Positions 1-9,739 of a stretch of 64,000 nucleotides of DNA are shown here, piece after piece. Source of the stretch: Tepidibacter hydrothermalis (GTDB taxonomy: Bacteria; Bacillota; Clostridia; Peptostreptococcales; Peptostreptococcaceae); contig NZ_CP120733.1 in the NCBI RefSeq assembly GCF_029542625.1, positions 1 through 64,000 of the forward strand, written 5' to 3'. How positions within the stretch are numbered: position 1 is the stretch's first letter; the number at the start of each line of letters is the position of its first letter. Both the position numbers and the translations under genes were made by a program. The notes under the pieces are model-generated. The model had not been told where the DNA came from and searched no databases. It saw only the letters and a list, made by a program, of their open reading frames with translations.

Positions 1-941
1 ATACATTGAGAGGATTGATAACGAACATAACTGATGTAATTGTCAATGTAAGAAACTCATCAGAAAATCTAGCTGCAATAGCAGAAGAAACTAGTGCAAC
101 ATCAGAACAAGTTGGAGCTACTATTGAAGAAATATCAAGTGGGGCTATGTCTCAAGCTAGTGAGGCTGAAAAAGGATATGAACTAGTAGAAAATCTTGCA
201 AACAAGTTTGATGAACTAAACCAAAATACTAACGAGATGTTTGAATCAGCTGAAAATGTTGCTAATTCAAATGTAGCTGGATTTGAAGCTGTTGAAGAAT
301 TAATCGAAAAAACTAATAAAAACTCAGATGCTACTGTTAAAGTAGAAGAAGCTATAATAGAGTTTAATAAAAAATCACAGGATATAGAAAATATATTAAA
401 TACAATAACAGCTATAGCAGAGCAAACTAACTTACTAGCACTTAATGCATCTATAGAGGCAGCTCGTGCTGGAGAACACGGAAAAGGATTTGCAGTTGTA
501 GCAGATGAAATAAGAAAGCTTGCAGAGGGTTCAAGAGTTGCAACCGATAATATAAAGGACATAATAGATAATATAAGAAAAGATAGTGATAATGCTGTAA
601 TTATTATGAATGAAGTAAAAGAAGTATCTAAAGAGCAGGTTGATTCAGTTAACAAGGTTAATGATTCATTTGATGTTATATCAAAATCTGTTGGAGATAT
701 AACTTATAAGATATCTTCTATAGGCGATTTCATAAAAAATATAAATGAAGATAAGGATAGAATAGTAGAGTCAATACAAAATATAGCAGCAGTATCAGAA
801 GAAAGTGCATCATCATCTGAAGAGGTCAATGCTTCTATGCAACAACAGTCAGTAGCAGTTGAAGAAGTGGCAAAACTTGCAGATGATCTTAATGGTCTTG
901 CTATGAAGCTTACAGATGAAATAGAGGTATTTAAAATATAA
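1..941 (+). CDS. Methyl-accepting chemotaxis protein, C-terminal part (5' end outside window)
   Basis: The frame is open from base 3 and enters from outside the window, so only the last ~313 codons are seen. They cover the end of the HAMP region and the whole cytoplasmic signalling domain: long heptad-rich helices with the hairpin tip that binds CheA/CheW (around [21 protein letters not shown], shared by all MCPs), and a glutamate/alanine-rich end typical of methylation helices. The protein would relay a signal from its missing sensor domain to the CheA kinase. The last ~380 bp are almost identical at the DNA level to the next gene, which points to a recent duplication or gene conversion. The apparent TTG start at base 6 is only an internal Leu codon, as the alignment with the next gene shows (Thr-Leu-Arg-Gly-Leu). 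Confidence 0.93.
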   Translation, partial: TLRGLITNITDVIVNVRNSSENLAAIAEETSATSEQVGATIEEISSGAMSQASEAEKGYELVENLANKFDELNQNTNEMFESAENVANSNVAGFEAVEELIEKTNKNSDATVKVEEAIIEFNKKSQDIENILNTITAIAEQTNLLALNASIEAARAGEHGKGFAVVADEIRKLAEGSRVATDNIKDIIDNIRKDSDNAVIIMNEVKEVSKEQVDSVNKVNDSFDVISKSVGDITYKISSIGDFIKNINEDKDRIVESIQNIAAVSEESASSSEEVNASMQQQSVAVEEVAKLADDLNGLAMKLTDEIEVFKI

Positions 942-999
942 CGATTATAAAATAACTAGCACCTTAAAAGGAATTGAAGTTTTTAATATGATAAGAAGA

Positions 1000-1034
1000 G
1001 GGCAGATCGAGGGTATAAATCGATCTGCCCTTGT
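1000..1034 (+). terminator. Hairpin after the first chemoreceptor gene
   Basis: An 11-bp perfect stem (GGGCAGATCGA / TCGATCTGCCC, 1000-1010 with 1020-1030) around a 9-base loop is followed by TTGTT. The GC-rich stem stands out from the AT-rich surroundings. The U-run is short, so termination is likely but not certain. Confidence 0.55.
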
Positions 1035-1164
1035 TGACGTTGAAATTATATAAATGGTTTAAAAAAAATAAAAAAATGGAAAAAATGTCGAAAATAGAAA
1101 AATATGATAAATATATGTTAATATATATAATAAAAACAATACAGTGAAAAAGGAGAATTTACAC

Positions 1165-3153
1165 ATGAAATTGGGAATAAAAAATAAAATGATAATAATG
1201 TTTATAATTCTTATAAGTATTCCTCTAATAGTTCTTGGAATAAGCACTTATAAAAGAAGTATAAATATAATCGATGGGGATTTAAAAGAACTTGCATCTA
1301 GTACTATTAATGGAGTAGAGATATCTATAGACAACTACTTAAATGGATATAGTGAAAGTATAAATATGGTATCAAATAATGTAGACGTCAAATCGATAAT
1401 AGATAATCCAGAACATGAACCATTTATGATAAATATCTTTAAAAACTTTATGGATTCACATAAAGACGTTAGATCTATATGTATAGGTCTTGAAGATAAG
1501 ACTATGTATACGTATCCAAATGCTGAATATGAAGAAGGATATGATCCAAGACAAAGACCGTGGTACAAAAATGCAGTTGAAAAAAATTCTATATCATGGA
1601 CAGAACCTTATATAGATGCAAATAGTGATACATTGATAGTAACAGCATCTGTACCAGTATACAATAATAACAATCAGTTTATAGGAGTTGTAGGTATAGA
1701 TATAGATCTTGATACACTATCAAAAAATATAAATAAGATGACTATAGGAAGTAATGGATATCCTATGCTTATATCATCTAAAAAGCTTATGATGAGTCAC
1801 AAAAATCATGAAAAAATAGGAAAGCCACTAGATTCTCAAGACTTAATTAAGACATTAGATGAGAATAAAGTTAGTGTAGCATATGAATATGAACAAGATG
1901 GAAAAGTTAAGTCAAAGTATGCACAATTTAAAACAATGGAATCAACGGGATGGACAATAATAGGAAGTATGTATACTGATGAAATATATAGTAAAGCTAA
2001 CAATCTCTTAAAAGCGATTTCAATGATTGGATTGTTATTCTTATTAGGGGCTATATCTGTAGCTTACATATTCTCTAACTACATAACTAAACAAATAAAT
2101 CGTATAGTAGAATATACTCAAAATGTAAAAGCTGGAGATTTAACAGCAAGAACTAGTATTAAAACTGGAGATGAATTTGAGGAACTTGCAGATAGTTTTA
2201 ATGGGACAGTAGACACATTGAGAGGGTTAATAACAAATATAACTGATGTAACGGTTACTGTAAAAAACTCATCTGAAAATTTAGCTGCGATAGCAGAAGA
2301 AAATAGTGCAACGTCAGAACAAGTAGGAGCTACTATTGAAGAAATAGCAAGTGGTTCGATGTCTCAAGCTGAAGAGGCTGAAAGAGGATACCAACTAGTG
2401 GAAAATCTTGCAAACAAATTTGATGAACTAACTCAAAATACTAACGAGATGTTTGAATCAGCTGGAAATGTTGAAAAATCAAATGTAGCTGGGTTTGAAG
2501 CTGTTGAAGAATTAATCGAAAAAACTAATAAAAATTCAGAGGCTACTGTTAAAGTAGAAGAAGCCATAATAGATTTTAATAAAAAATCACATGATATAGA
2601 AAATATATTAAATACAATAACAGCTATAGCAGATCAAACTAACTTATTAGCACTTAATGCATCTATAGAGGCAGCACGTGCAGGAGAACATGGAAAGGGA
2701 TTTGCAGTGGTAGCAGATGAAATAAGAAAACTTGCAGAAGGTTCAAGAGCTGCAACAGATAATATAAAGGACATAATAGATAATATAAGAAAAGATAGCG
2801 ATAATGCTGTAATTATTATGAATGAAGTAAAAGAAGTATCTAAAGAGCAGGTTGATTCAGTTAACAAGGTTAATGATTCATTTGATGTTATATCAAAATC
2901 TGTTGGAGATATAACTTATAAGATATCTTCTATAGGCGAGTTCATAAAAAATATAAATGAAGATAAGGATAGAATAGTAGAGTCAATACAAAATATAGCA
3001 GCCGTATCAGAAGAAAGTGCATCATCGTCTGAAGAGGTCAATGCTTCTATGCAACAACAGTCAGTAGCAGTTGAAGAAGTGGCAAAACTTGCAGATGATC
3101 TTAATGGTCTTGCTATGAAGCTTACAGATGAAATAGAAGTATTTAAAATATAA
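1165..3153 (+). CDS. Methyl-accepting chemotaxis protein with dCache sensor domain
   Basis: A complete chemoreceptor of 662 residues. I chose ATG 1165 because AAAGGAG at 1148-1154 sits 10 bases upstream; the GTG at 1144 lies before that ribosome site. Order: TM helix (~5-27), extracytoplasmic double Cache domain (~35-275), second TM (~283-306), HAMP, then the CheA-coupled signalling domain (~380-655). The Cache part contains the line [12 protein letters not shown], then an EPYID segment and GIDID. This matches the amino-acid-binding dCache_1 motif (Y....RxWY ... Y.D ... D), so amino acids are a reasonable ligand guess by family knowledge. The signalling domain is almost the same as in the gene upstream, while the preceding region differs, the usual pattern of receptors that share one output and vary in input. 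Confidence 0.95.
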   Translation: MKLGIKNKMIIMFIILISIPLIVLGISTYKRSINIIDGDLKELASSTINGVEISIDNYLNGYSESINMVSNNVDVKSIIDNPEHEPFMINIFKNFMDSHKDVRSICIGLEDKTMYTYPNAEYEEGYDPRQRPWYKNAVEKNSISWTEPYIDANSDTLIVTASVPVYNNNNQFIGVVGIDIDLDTLSKNINKMTIGSNGYPMLISSKKLMMSHKNHEKIGKPLDSQDLIKTLDENKVSVAYEYEQDGKVKSKYAQFKTMESTGWTIIGSMYTDEIYSKANNLLKAISMIGLLFLLGAISVAYIFSNYITKQINRIVEYTQNVKAGDLTARTSIKTGDEFEELADSFNGTVDTLRGLITNITDVTVTVKNSSENLAAIAEENSATSEQVGATIEEIASGSMSQAEEAERGYQLVENLANKFDELTQNTNEMFESAGNVEKSNVAGFEAVEELIEKTNKNSEATVKVEEAIIDFNKKSHDIENILNTITAIADQTNLLALNASIEAARAGEHGKGFAVVADEIRKLAEGSRAATDNIKDIIDNIRKDSDNAVIIMNEVKEVSKEQVDSVNKVNDSFDVISKSVGDITYKISSIGEFIKNINEDKDRIVESIQNIAAVSEESASSSEEVNASMQQQSVAVEEVAKLADDLNGLAMKLTDEIEVFKI

Positions 3154-3189
3154 CGATTATAAAATATTCATAAATATATGTATTAATCC

Positions 3190-3393
3190 CAAAATAAATG
3201 GTATTAAAATACCGTTCATGTGTTAAATTTTTTATATAAAACTAAGCATTTCACCTTATTGAATATCCTGAAAGTTCTAAACTCCCTCACGGTCAGACAA
3301 CGAACTTTCTCAACGGATATTCAAACGTTGAAATACAAGCTTTATATAAAAATATTTAAATCATTCTCTAACATTTTGATCCCCTTTATTTTG
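3190..3393 (+). repeat. ~200-bp hairpin element, copy 1 (type I)
   Basis: Long imperfect inverted repeat. Outer arms: CAAAATAAATGGTATTAAAAT on the left (3190-3210), pairing with the right end at 3373-3393. The tip carries the family core AACTCCCTCACGGTCAGAC at ~3280 with GTTC/GAAC flanks that fold back. An open frame of 60 codons inside it is a by-product. The remaining bases of 3154-4001 hold two more family members and otherwise only AT-rich sequence; I see no gene there. Confidence 0.85.
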
Positions 3394-3519
3394 CAGGAGT
3401 AGTTTCTAATAGGTTGATTGGATTTAAGAAAAAATTTGAAGAACAGATAATTAATAAATGTATTATAAAATTTTAGAATAAGCGATAGCGGAATGTATAT
3501 AATAAATTTATATTAACTT

Positions 3520-3597
3520 AAAATACTAGTTATTAAAATATTAACTACGGATTAAAATATTTAAAGAAGTGGTAATATTTCAATGACTAGTATTTTT
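3520..3597. repeat. 78-bp internally deleted hairpin element
   Basis: Only the outer arms of the ~200-bp family remain: AAAATACTAGTTATTAAAAT with its partner TTTCAATGACTAGTATTTTT, plus the first inner bases (ATTAACTAC / GTGGTAAT). They close over a ~20-base AT-rich loop. The core with CTCCC..GGTCAGAC is absent. Confidence 0.65.
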
Positions 3598-3705
3598 ACA
3601 TTTTAAAGATTGGTGTATAAATTTTAAGCCAAGGAGTCTATTAGGACTTATTTGCTACATGAACAATGCGGTAGGATGAATTTTATGCTATAGAAATTGA
3701 TATAA

Positions 3706-3906
3706 AAAAACTGTCTATAAAAATGTTAGTGAATGGTTTTAGATATTTTGACTAATATAACTTAGATTTTATCGTTTAATAATCCGTTAAGAAATTTGCG
3801 TGTTTGAGCGAAGGGAGTTCGTAAATTTTAGGATGATTAATAAGATAAAAACTTAGTTGTATTCAAAGATATCGTTGTATTCACGGTATTTTTGTAGACA
3901 GTTTTT
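3706..3906 (-). repeat. ~200-bp hairpin element, copy 2 (type I, inverted)
   Basis: The same family in the opposite orientation: the core reads CGAACTCCCTTCGCTCAAAC on the minus strand. The outer arm is AAAAACTGTCTATAAAAAT, matched at the right by ATTTTTGTAGACAGTTTTT. This arm sequence differs from copy 1 but is complementary within the copy. Confidence 0.85.
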
Positions 3907-4001
3907 AATAACCCACACAATAAAAGTAGCAACTATTAAATATTTTTAGATATGTTATAATTATATAGTTACCAAAAACGCAAAAACAGGAGGATTTTTA
4001 A

Positions 4002-4562
4002 ATGTATGTAGTAGTAGGACTTGGGAATCCAGGTAAGCAATATGATAAAACAAGACACAATGTTGGATTTGATGTTATAGATATTTTAGCAAAGGATAAT
4101 AATATACAAGTTAATAAAATAAAGCATAAAGCTATTATAGGAGAGGGAAGAATAGGAACTGAGAAAGTAATACTTGTAAAACCACAGACTTTTATGAATT
4201 TAAGTGGACAAAGCTTACTTGATATATATAGTTTCTATAAATTAGATCCTGAGAATATAATAGTTATATACGATGATATAGATCTTGATGTAGGGAAGCT
4301 TAGAATAAGAAAAAAAGGAAGCGCTGGTACTCATAACGGAATGAGATCTATAATAAATAATCTTAAGTTTGATAATTTTAAAAGAATAAGAGTAGGTGTA
4401 TCAAGACCTCAAAATGGTCAAGACCTAGCTTCATTTGTGCTGTCTAAATTTAAAAAAGAAGAGATGGACTCTATAAATGAGAGTTTACAAAGGTCAGCTT
4501 ATGCTATTGAAGCTATAATTAAAGAGGGAATTGATGTATCTATGAATAAATATAATGGTTAA
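4002..4562 (+). CDS. pth: Peptidyl-tRNA hydrolase
   Basis: Cleaves the ester bond of peptidyl-tRNAs released from stalled ribosomes, recycling tRNA in the cytoplasm. The 186-residue length is normal for Pth. The signature residues are visible: Asn9 in GLGNPG, the catalytic His19 in TRHNVGF, Asn66 in FMNLSG, Asp91 in YDDIDL, and Asn112 in GTHNGM. AGGAGG at 3991-3996 precedes the ATG. It heads the pth-mfd-prsA-spoVT block and ends only 15 bases before mfd, so the two are probably cotranscribed, as in other Firmicutes. Confidence 0.97.
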   Translation: MYVVVGLGNPGKQYDKTRHNVGFDVIDILAKDNNIQVNKIKHKAIIGEGRIGTEKVILVKPQTFMNLSGQSLLDIYSFYKLDPENIIVIYDDIDLDVGKLRIRKKGSAGTHNGMRSIINNLKFDNFKRIRVGVSRPQNGQDLASFVLSKFKKEEMDSINESLQRSAYAIEAIIKEGIDVSMNKYNG

Positions 4563-4577
4563 TGAAAGGTGATAAAT

Positions 4578-7500
4578 ATGAATGATATCTTCACATATCC
4601 ATTGAATGATTCTTTGGCATTTAATACCTTATTAGAAATGATAAATAATAAGAGGTCTCCTCTTTTGATAAATGGACTAATACCTTCTCAAAGAACTCAT
4701 ATGAGCTATAGTATTATAAATAAATTAAATAGACAGGCCATAATAATAACTCATAGTGATCTTGAAGCTAAGAAGATATATGAAGATTTGAGTTTTTATT
4801 TAGGAGATAAAGCAGTATATTTACCATTTGAAGAAATACTGTTTTATTTTTTAGATGCAAAGGATAGAAAAGAAGAGTCTAAGAGGATGAAAGTTTTATT
4901 AAAGCTTATAAAAGAAGAAAACATAGTGATAATATGTTCAATAGAGGCAGTGCTTAAAAAATACATACCAAAAGATGTATTTAAGAAGAATATATTGAAA
5001 TACACTATGGATGATACTATAAAAATAGATGAATTATCATCAAAGCTTGTAGGGCTTGGGTATGAAAGAGTTAATAAGGTTGAGGGAGTAGGACAGTTTA
5101 GTATAAGGGGCGGAATAATAGATATATATTGTGCAAATACAGACTATCCTGTAAGAGTAGAATTATTCGATGAAGAAATAGATTCTATGAGAATGTTTGA
5201 TATAATATCTCAAAAATCAATAGAGAATATAAGAGAGTTTGAGATAATACCATCAAGAGAGATTTTATATCCAGATAATATAGAAAAAACTCTAGATAAT
5301 CTTCAAAATGAAATAAAAGATGATACTAGTGATGATGTTCACTCTAACATATTAAAGATAAAAGACCTTATGTACTTTGAAGGTCTTGAAAATTATATAG
5401 ATTATATGTATGAAGATGAAGACAAAAGTATATTCTCTTATCTAAAAAAAGATGCACTAATAATTTTTAATGAACCTGAGAGAATAAAAGAAAAATCTCA
5501 AAATTATTATAATGAATTTGAGTCAAATTACAAGGTTAATTTAGAAAGACATACTGTGCTACCATCTCAGATAAATTTAATAAATAGATTTGAGGAGTTG
5601 GATTATTTTGTAAAGGATAGGTTTATAATACAAAATAGCATACTATCTAAACAAGTAGAGGAATTTAAGCCAAATAGTATAGTTACTTTTAATTCGAGGG
5701 AAATAACAGTATTTAATTCAAAAATGGACTTATTTATAGATGAAATAAACAATCTAAAAAAGCAAGGATACAAGATACTGATAGTACCTGGTTCTTTAGA
5801 AAAGTCTAGAAAAATATACGATGAATTACTAGAATTAGGAGTTGAAGTTATATTTTCGAAAGAAAAAGATGCTCAAATTAAAAATTCTCAAATAATGATA
5901 ACTCCAGGAAGTATATCAGAAGGTTTCTCATGCAGTGATTTTAAATATGCTCTAATAACTGACAAAGAAATATTTGGAGTTCACAAAAGAACATCTCAAA
6001 AGAAAAGAAAGAAATTTAAAAATGGAAGAAAAATAGAGAGTTTCTTAGAACTTAGTGTTGGGGATTATGTAGTACATGAGGGCCATGGAGTCGGAAGATA
6101 TGCTGGAATTGAACAATTAAAGGTAGATGGAATCAAAAAAGACTACATAAAAATAATTTATGCAAACTCAGATAGTTTGTTCGTTCCAACTAATCAAATG
6201 GATAAGGTTCAAAAGTATATAGGCCAAAATGTTGAGAATGTAAAACTTAATAAGCTTGGAAATAATGAATGGACAAAAGCAAAGAACAAAGTAAAAAAAT
6301 CAATAGAAGATATGACAAAAGAGCTAATAGAGCTTTATGCAAAAAGGGAAAAAGCAAAAGGATATGTTTACAATAAGGATACTCATTGGCAAAGAGAGTT
6401 TGAATCTTTATTCCCATTTGAAGAAACTCAGGATCAGATAAAGGCAATAAACGATGTTAAATCTGATATGGAATGCGATAAAGTAATGGATAGACTGGTA
6501 TGCGGAGATGTAGGATATGGTAAGACAGAGGTAGCAATAAGAGCCGTATTTAAAGTTTGTATGGAATCAAAGCAGGTAGCATTCTTAGTACCAACTACAA
6601 TACTAGCTCAACAGCATTTTAATACATTCCAAAAAAGATTTGAAGATTTTCCTATAAGAGTAGAGGTTTTAAGTAGATTTAAAACTCCAAAGCAACAAAA
6701 ACAAATACTTGAAGATATCAAAAAAGGACTTGTAGATGTTGTAATTGGAACTCATAGAATAATATCTAAAGATATTGAATTTAAGCAACTAGGACTTGTA
6801 GTAATAGATGAAGAGCAACGATTTGGAGTTAAGCATAAAGAAAAGCTAAAAAAATTAAAAGCATCAGTAGATGTATTAACTCTTTCTGCAACCCCTATAC
6901 CGAGAACTCTTCATATGTCGCTTAGTGGTATAAGAGATATGTCTTTAATAGAGGAGCCTCCTCAAGAAAGACATCCTGTTCTTACTTATGTTGTAGAATC
7001 TAAAGAAAGTATTATAGCAGATGCAATAGAGAGAGAAATATCAAGAGGCGGACAGGTATTTTTTGTTTACAATAGAGTTGAGGGTATTGAGAGAATAGCT
7101 ACACTTATAAAAAAACTAGTACCATCTGCAAGGGTTGCTCTTGGCCATGGAAAGATGAGTGTTAGAAATCTAGAAAAGATAATGGTAGAATTTCTTGAAG
7201 AAGAATACGACGTATTAGTTTGTACTACAATAATAGAAACTGGAATGGACATCCAAAATGCAAATACAATAATAATATATGATGCAGACAAGATGGGATT
7301 ATCACAGCTTTACCAGTTAAGAGGAAGAGTTGGAAGATCATCAAGACAAGGCTACTCTTATTTTATGTATGAAAAAAATAAGATGCTAAGTGAAGTAGCA
7401 GAAAAGAGACTTAAAGCTATAAAGGAATTCACTGAATTTGGTTCAGGATTTAAAATAGCTATGAGAGATCTTGAAATAAGAGGAGCAGGAAACATACTGG

Positions 7501-7955
7501 GATCTCAACAGCACGGTCATATGGCTGTAATAGGATATGATCTTTATGTAAAAATGCTAAATGAATCTATAAGAAAAGTAAAAGGCGAAGAAGTAGTCGA
7601 ACAAATAGATACAGAAGTAGATGTAAATGTTAATGCTTATATACCTGATGAGTATATAGAAGATGAGAGAACTAAGATTGAGATATACAAAAAAATAGCA
7701 GCTATAGAAAACAAGAAAGATAAAGAGGATATAGAGGAAGAAATAGAAGATAGATTCTCTGATATACCTACGCCTCTTAGAACTCTAATAATGATAGCTT
7801 ATATTAAAGCACTCGGAAAGCAGCTAAAGGTAGAATCTGTAAAACACTTAAAAGATACAGTGTATTTAAAACCGTATTACAAATTTAAACCAAAGGAAAA
7901 AAATCATTACAAATTGGTTACAGAAATTGCGAACGTTTTGGAAAAGATGATATAA
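4578..7955 (+). CDS. mfd: Transcription-repair coupling factor
   Basis: A DNA translocase that removes RNA polymerase stalled at lesions and recruits UvrA. At 1125 residues it has the full family length. Order: UvrB-like N-terminal module; the RNA-polymerase-interacting CarD/RID domain (~490-560, around VGDYVVHEGHGVGRY); superfamily 2 helicase with Walker A GDVGYGKTE (~645), DEEQRFG motif II (~744), SATPIPRTLHMSL and the QLRGRVGRS motif VI; TRCF C-terminal domain. I prefer ATG 4578, which has AAAGGTG about seven bases upstream, over GTG 4569, which overlaps that site. It is placed directly after pth and before prsA, the standard order. Confidence 0.97.
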   Translation: MNDIFTYPLNDSLAFNTLLEMINNKRSPLLINGLIPSQRTHMSYSIINKLNRQAIIITHSDLEAKKIYEDLSFYLGDKAVYLPFEEILFYFLDAKDRKEESKRMKVLLKLIKEENIVIICSIEAVLKKYIPKDVFKKNILKYTMDDTIKIDELSSKLVGLGYERVNKVEGVGQFSIRGGIIDIYCANTDYPVRVELFDEEIDSMRMFDIISQKSIENIREFEIIPSREILYPDNIEKTLDNLQNEIKDDTSDDVHSNILKIKDLMYFEGLENYIDYMYEDEDKSIFSYLKKDALIIFNEPERIKEKSQNYYNEFESNYKVNLERHTVLPSQINLINRFEELDYFVKDRFIIQNSILSKQVEEFKPNSIVTFNSREITVFNSKMDLFIDEINNLKKQGYKILIVPGSLEKSRKIYDELLELGVEVIFSKEKDAQIKNSQIMITPGSISEGFSCSDFKYALITDKEIFGVHKRTSQKKRKKFKNGRKIESFLELSVGDYVVHEGHGVGRYAGIEQLKVDGIKKDYIKIIYANSDSLFVPTNQMDKVQKYIGQNVENVKLNKLGNNEWTKAKNKVKKSIEDMTKELIELYAKREKAKGYVYNKDTHWQREFESLFPFEETQDQIKAINDVKSDMECDKVMDRLVCGDVGYGKTEVAIRAVFKVCMESKQVAFLVPTTILAQQHFNTFQKRFEDFPIRVEVLSRFKTPKQQKQILEDIKKGLVDVVIGTHRIISKDIEFKQLGLVVIDEEQRFGVKHKEKLKKLKASVDVLTLSATPIPRTLHMSLSGIRDMSLIEEPPQERHPVLTYVVESKESIIADAIEREISRGGQVFFVYNRVEGIERIATLIKKLVPSARVALGHGKMSVRNLEKIMVEFLEEEYDVLVCTTIIETGMDIQNANTIIIYDADKMGLSQLYQLRGRVGRSSRQGYSYFMYEKNKMLSEVAEKRLKAIKEFTEFGSGFKIAMRDLEIRGAGNILGSQQHGHMAVIGYDLYVKMLNESIRKVKGEEVVEQIDTEVDVNVNAYIPDEYIEDERTKIEIYKKIAAIENKKDKEDIEEEIEDRFSDIPTPLRTLIMIAYIKALGKQLKVESVKHLKDTVYLKPYYKFKPKEKNHYKLVTEIANVLEKMI

Positions 7956-7989
7956 TAACCTTGTCAAAAAAAATGAGAGGATGTTTGAT

Positions 7990-8982
7990 ATGAAAAAAAT
8001 AATGGCAGTACTGCTTATGGCTTTAATGGTATTCTCGCTTACAGCATGTGACTCTAAAGAATCAAAAGATGTAGTTGCTAAAGTTAACGATAGAGTAATA
8101 ACTGTTAGTGAATATGAAAAGACATTAGCTATGTATAAAAAGAATTTTGAGGGTATATATGGACCGGACATATGGACTACAGAAGTTGAAAAAGGAAAAA
8201 CTGTGATAGAGGTTATAAAAGAGCAAGTTCTTAATAACATGATCAATGATGAGGTAGTTTATCAAGCAGCTCAAAAAGAAAAGATAACTGTAGAGGATAA
8301 AGATGTAGATACTCAGCTTAAACAGTTCAATACTCAACTTGAATCAAATAAAGAGTTTAAGACATTCTTAAAAGAAAATGATATAGACGAGCAATTCCTA
8401 AAAAATCAACTTAAAAAAGATATGGTAATATCTAAGTATAAAGAAAACTATATAGGATCTTTAGAAATAAACGATGAAAAACTAAAAGAATACTATGATA
8501 ATAACAAAGAACAGTATAAAAAAGAAGAAGTAAAAGCTTCTCATATACTATTTAAAACTGTTGGAGATGATATGAAGCCTGTATCAGACGAAGACAAAAA
8601 AGCAGCAAAGAAAAAAGCAGATGATATATTAGTAAGAGCAAAGAATGGAGAAGATTTTGCATCTCTTGCTAAAGAATATTCAGAAGATACTGTTTCAGGA
8701 AACAACGGTGGAGATCTTGGATACTTTGGAAAAGGTGTTATGGTTCCAGAATTTGAAAAGGTAGCTTTTGGAATGAATCCTGGAGAAATATCTGATTTAG
8801 TAGAGAGTCAATTTGGATACCATATAATAAAGGTTATTGATAAAGTTAATGAGATTATACCTTTTGAAGATGTTAAGAATCAAATAAAGGTTAATATGGA
8901 AACTGATTCATATAAAGAAAAGATTCAACAGCTTGAGAAAGATACTAAGATTGAAAAGCATGAAAAAAATATAAAGAAATAA
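7990..8982 (+). CDS. prsA: Foldase lipoprotein PrsA (parvulin-type peptidyl-prolyl isomerase)
   Basis: An extracytoplasmic chaperone that helps secreted proteins fold by cis-trans isomerising prolyl bonds. The product has 330 residues. A lipoprotein signal ends in SLTAC, with Cys20 as the lipidated residue. A SurA-like helical N-domain comes next, then one parvulin (PpiC) domain at ~175-275 (VKASHILFK, GGDLGYFGKG, FGYHIIKV). ATG 7990 is chosen because GAGAGG at 7974-7979 lies at proper spacing; ATG 7981 would be too close. It follows mfd after 34 bases and ends before a clear terminator. In a genome with many S-layer proteins it may assist export folding (inference). Confidence 0.93.
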   Translation: MKKIMAVLLMALMVFSLTACDSKESKDVVAKVNDRVITVSEYEKTLAMYKKNFEGIYGPDIWTTEVEKGKTVIEVIKEQVLNNMINDEVVYQAAQKEKITVEDKDVDTQLKQFNTQLESNKEFKTFLKENDIDEQFLKNQLKKDMVISKYKENYIGSLEINDEKLKEYYDNNKEQYKKEEVKASHILFKTVGDDMKPVSDEDKKAAKKKADDILVRAKNGEDFASLAKEYSEDTVSGNNGGDLGYFGKGVMVPEFEKVAFGMNPGEISDLVESQFGYHIIKVIDKVNEIIPFEDVKNQIKVNMETDSYKEKIQQLEKDTKIEKHEKNIKK

Positions 8983-8990
8983 ATTACAAG

Positions 8991-9017
8991 GGGACTATCT
9001 TATGATAGTCCTTTTTT
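8991..9017 (+). terminator. Rho-independent terminator after prsA
   Basis: GGACTATC (8992-8999), a 4-base loop, GATAGTCC (9004-9011), then six T residues. Confidence 0.9.
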
Positions 9018-9032
9018 GATATGTGGGTTATC

Positions 9033-9230
9033 AAAGCTATATATTAAAATACCGTGAATACAACGATATTTTGAATATAACTAAGCTTTTATCTTATTAA
9101 TATTCCTAAAATTTACGAACTCCCTACGGTCAGACACGCAAATTTCTTAACGGACTATTAAACGCTAAAAACTAAGTTATATTAGTCAAAATATCTATAA
9201 GCATTCACTAACATTTTGATATATAGTTTT
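9033..9230 (+). repeat. ~200-bp hairpin element, copy 3 (type I)
   Basis: Outer arms AAAGCTATATATTAAAAT and ATTTTGATATATAGTTTT pair within the copy. The core is CGAACTCCCTACGGTCAGAC at ~9115. An inner stem is formed by GAATATAACTAAG with CTAAGTTATATTAG. The 9018-9739 gap holds this copy, the next copy and AT-rich DNA; no gene is seen. Confidence 0.85.
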
Positions 9231-9423
9231 AATATTGAGTATTCTATTATAAAGTTAGATCTTACCTCGTTATTATCTTCATAAGAAAAACGAAAAAAAT
9301 AATAGTATATTCTTATAAAAACTTTATTACAGTAGATTGTAATTTGTTGATTACTTTTATTCCTTATTGTTTTTTGAAGTAGATATACTTTTGAATATAC
9401 TTAAAGTTTAAGAACTAATCTAG

Positions 9424-9625
9424 AAAATAAAGGGTATTAAAATATTAGCGAATGATTTAAATATTTTTGTATAAAACTAGTAATACAGCGTTTCGATATC
9501 TGTTAAGAAAGTTCGTTGTCTAACCGTTAGGGAGTTTAGAACTTTTAGGATATTGAATAAGGTGTAATGCTTAGCTTTATTAGAAATATTTAATCCATGA
9601 GCGGTATTTTGATACCCTTTATTTT
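9424..9625 (-). repeat. ~200-bp hairpin element, copy 4 (type I, inverted)
   Basis: Left arm AAAATAAAGGGTATTAAAAT is matched by ATTTTGATACCCTTTATTTT on the right. The core lies on the minus strand (GTCTAACCGTTAGGGAGTTT on the plus strand). Confidence 0.85.
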
Positions 9626-9739
9626 GGATTAAACACATAAAGCTATGCATTTAAAATTTGTAATAAATTACATTAATAAAAAACACTATATAGAGCAAAT
9701 TATTACAAAGTATAGATTTATTAAAAGGGAGAGATACGG

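Noticed and set aside
3220-3402. 60-codon open frame
   Set aside because: It lies wholly in a hairpin repeat, is not kept in the other copies and has no ribosome site.
3956-3961. TATAAT upstream of pth as a promoter
   Set aside because: No convincing -35 at 16-18 bp; the word is frequent in this AT-rich DNA.
9231-9423. Weak inverted repeat around TATTATAAAGTT / AACTTTATTA
   Set aside because: Short and interrupted; in such AT-rich sequence it is expected by chance and lacks the family core.
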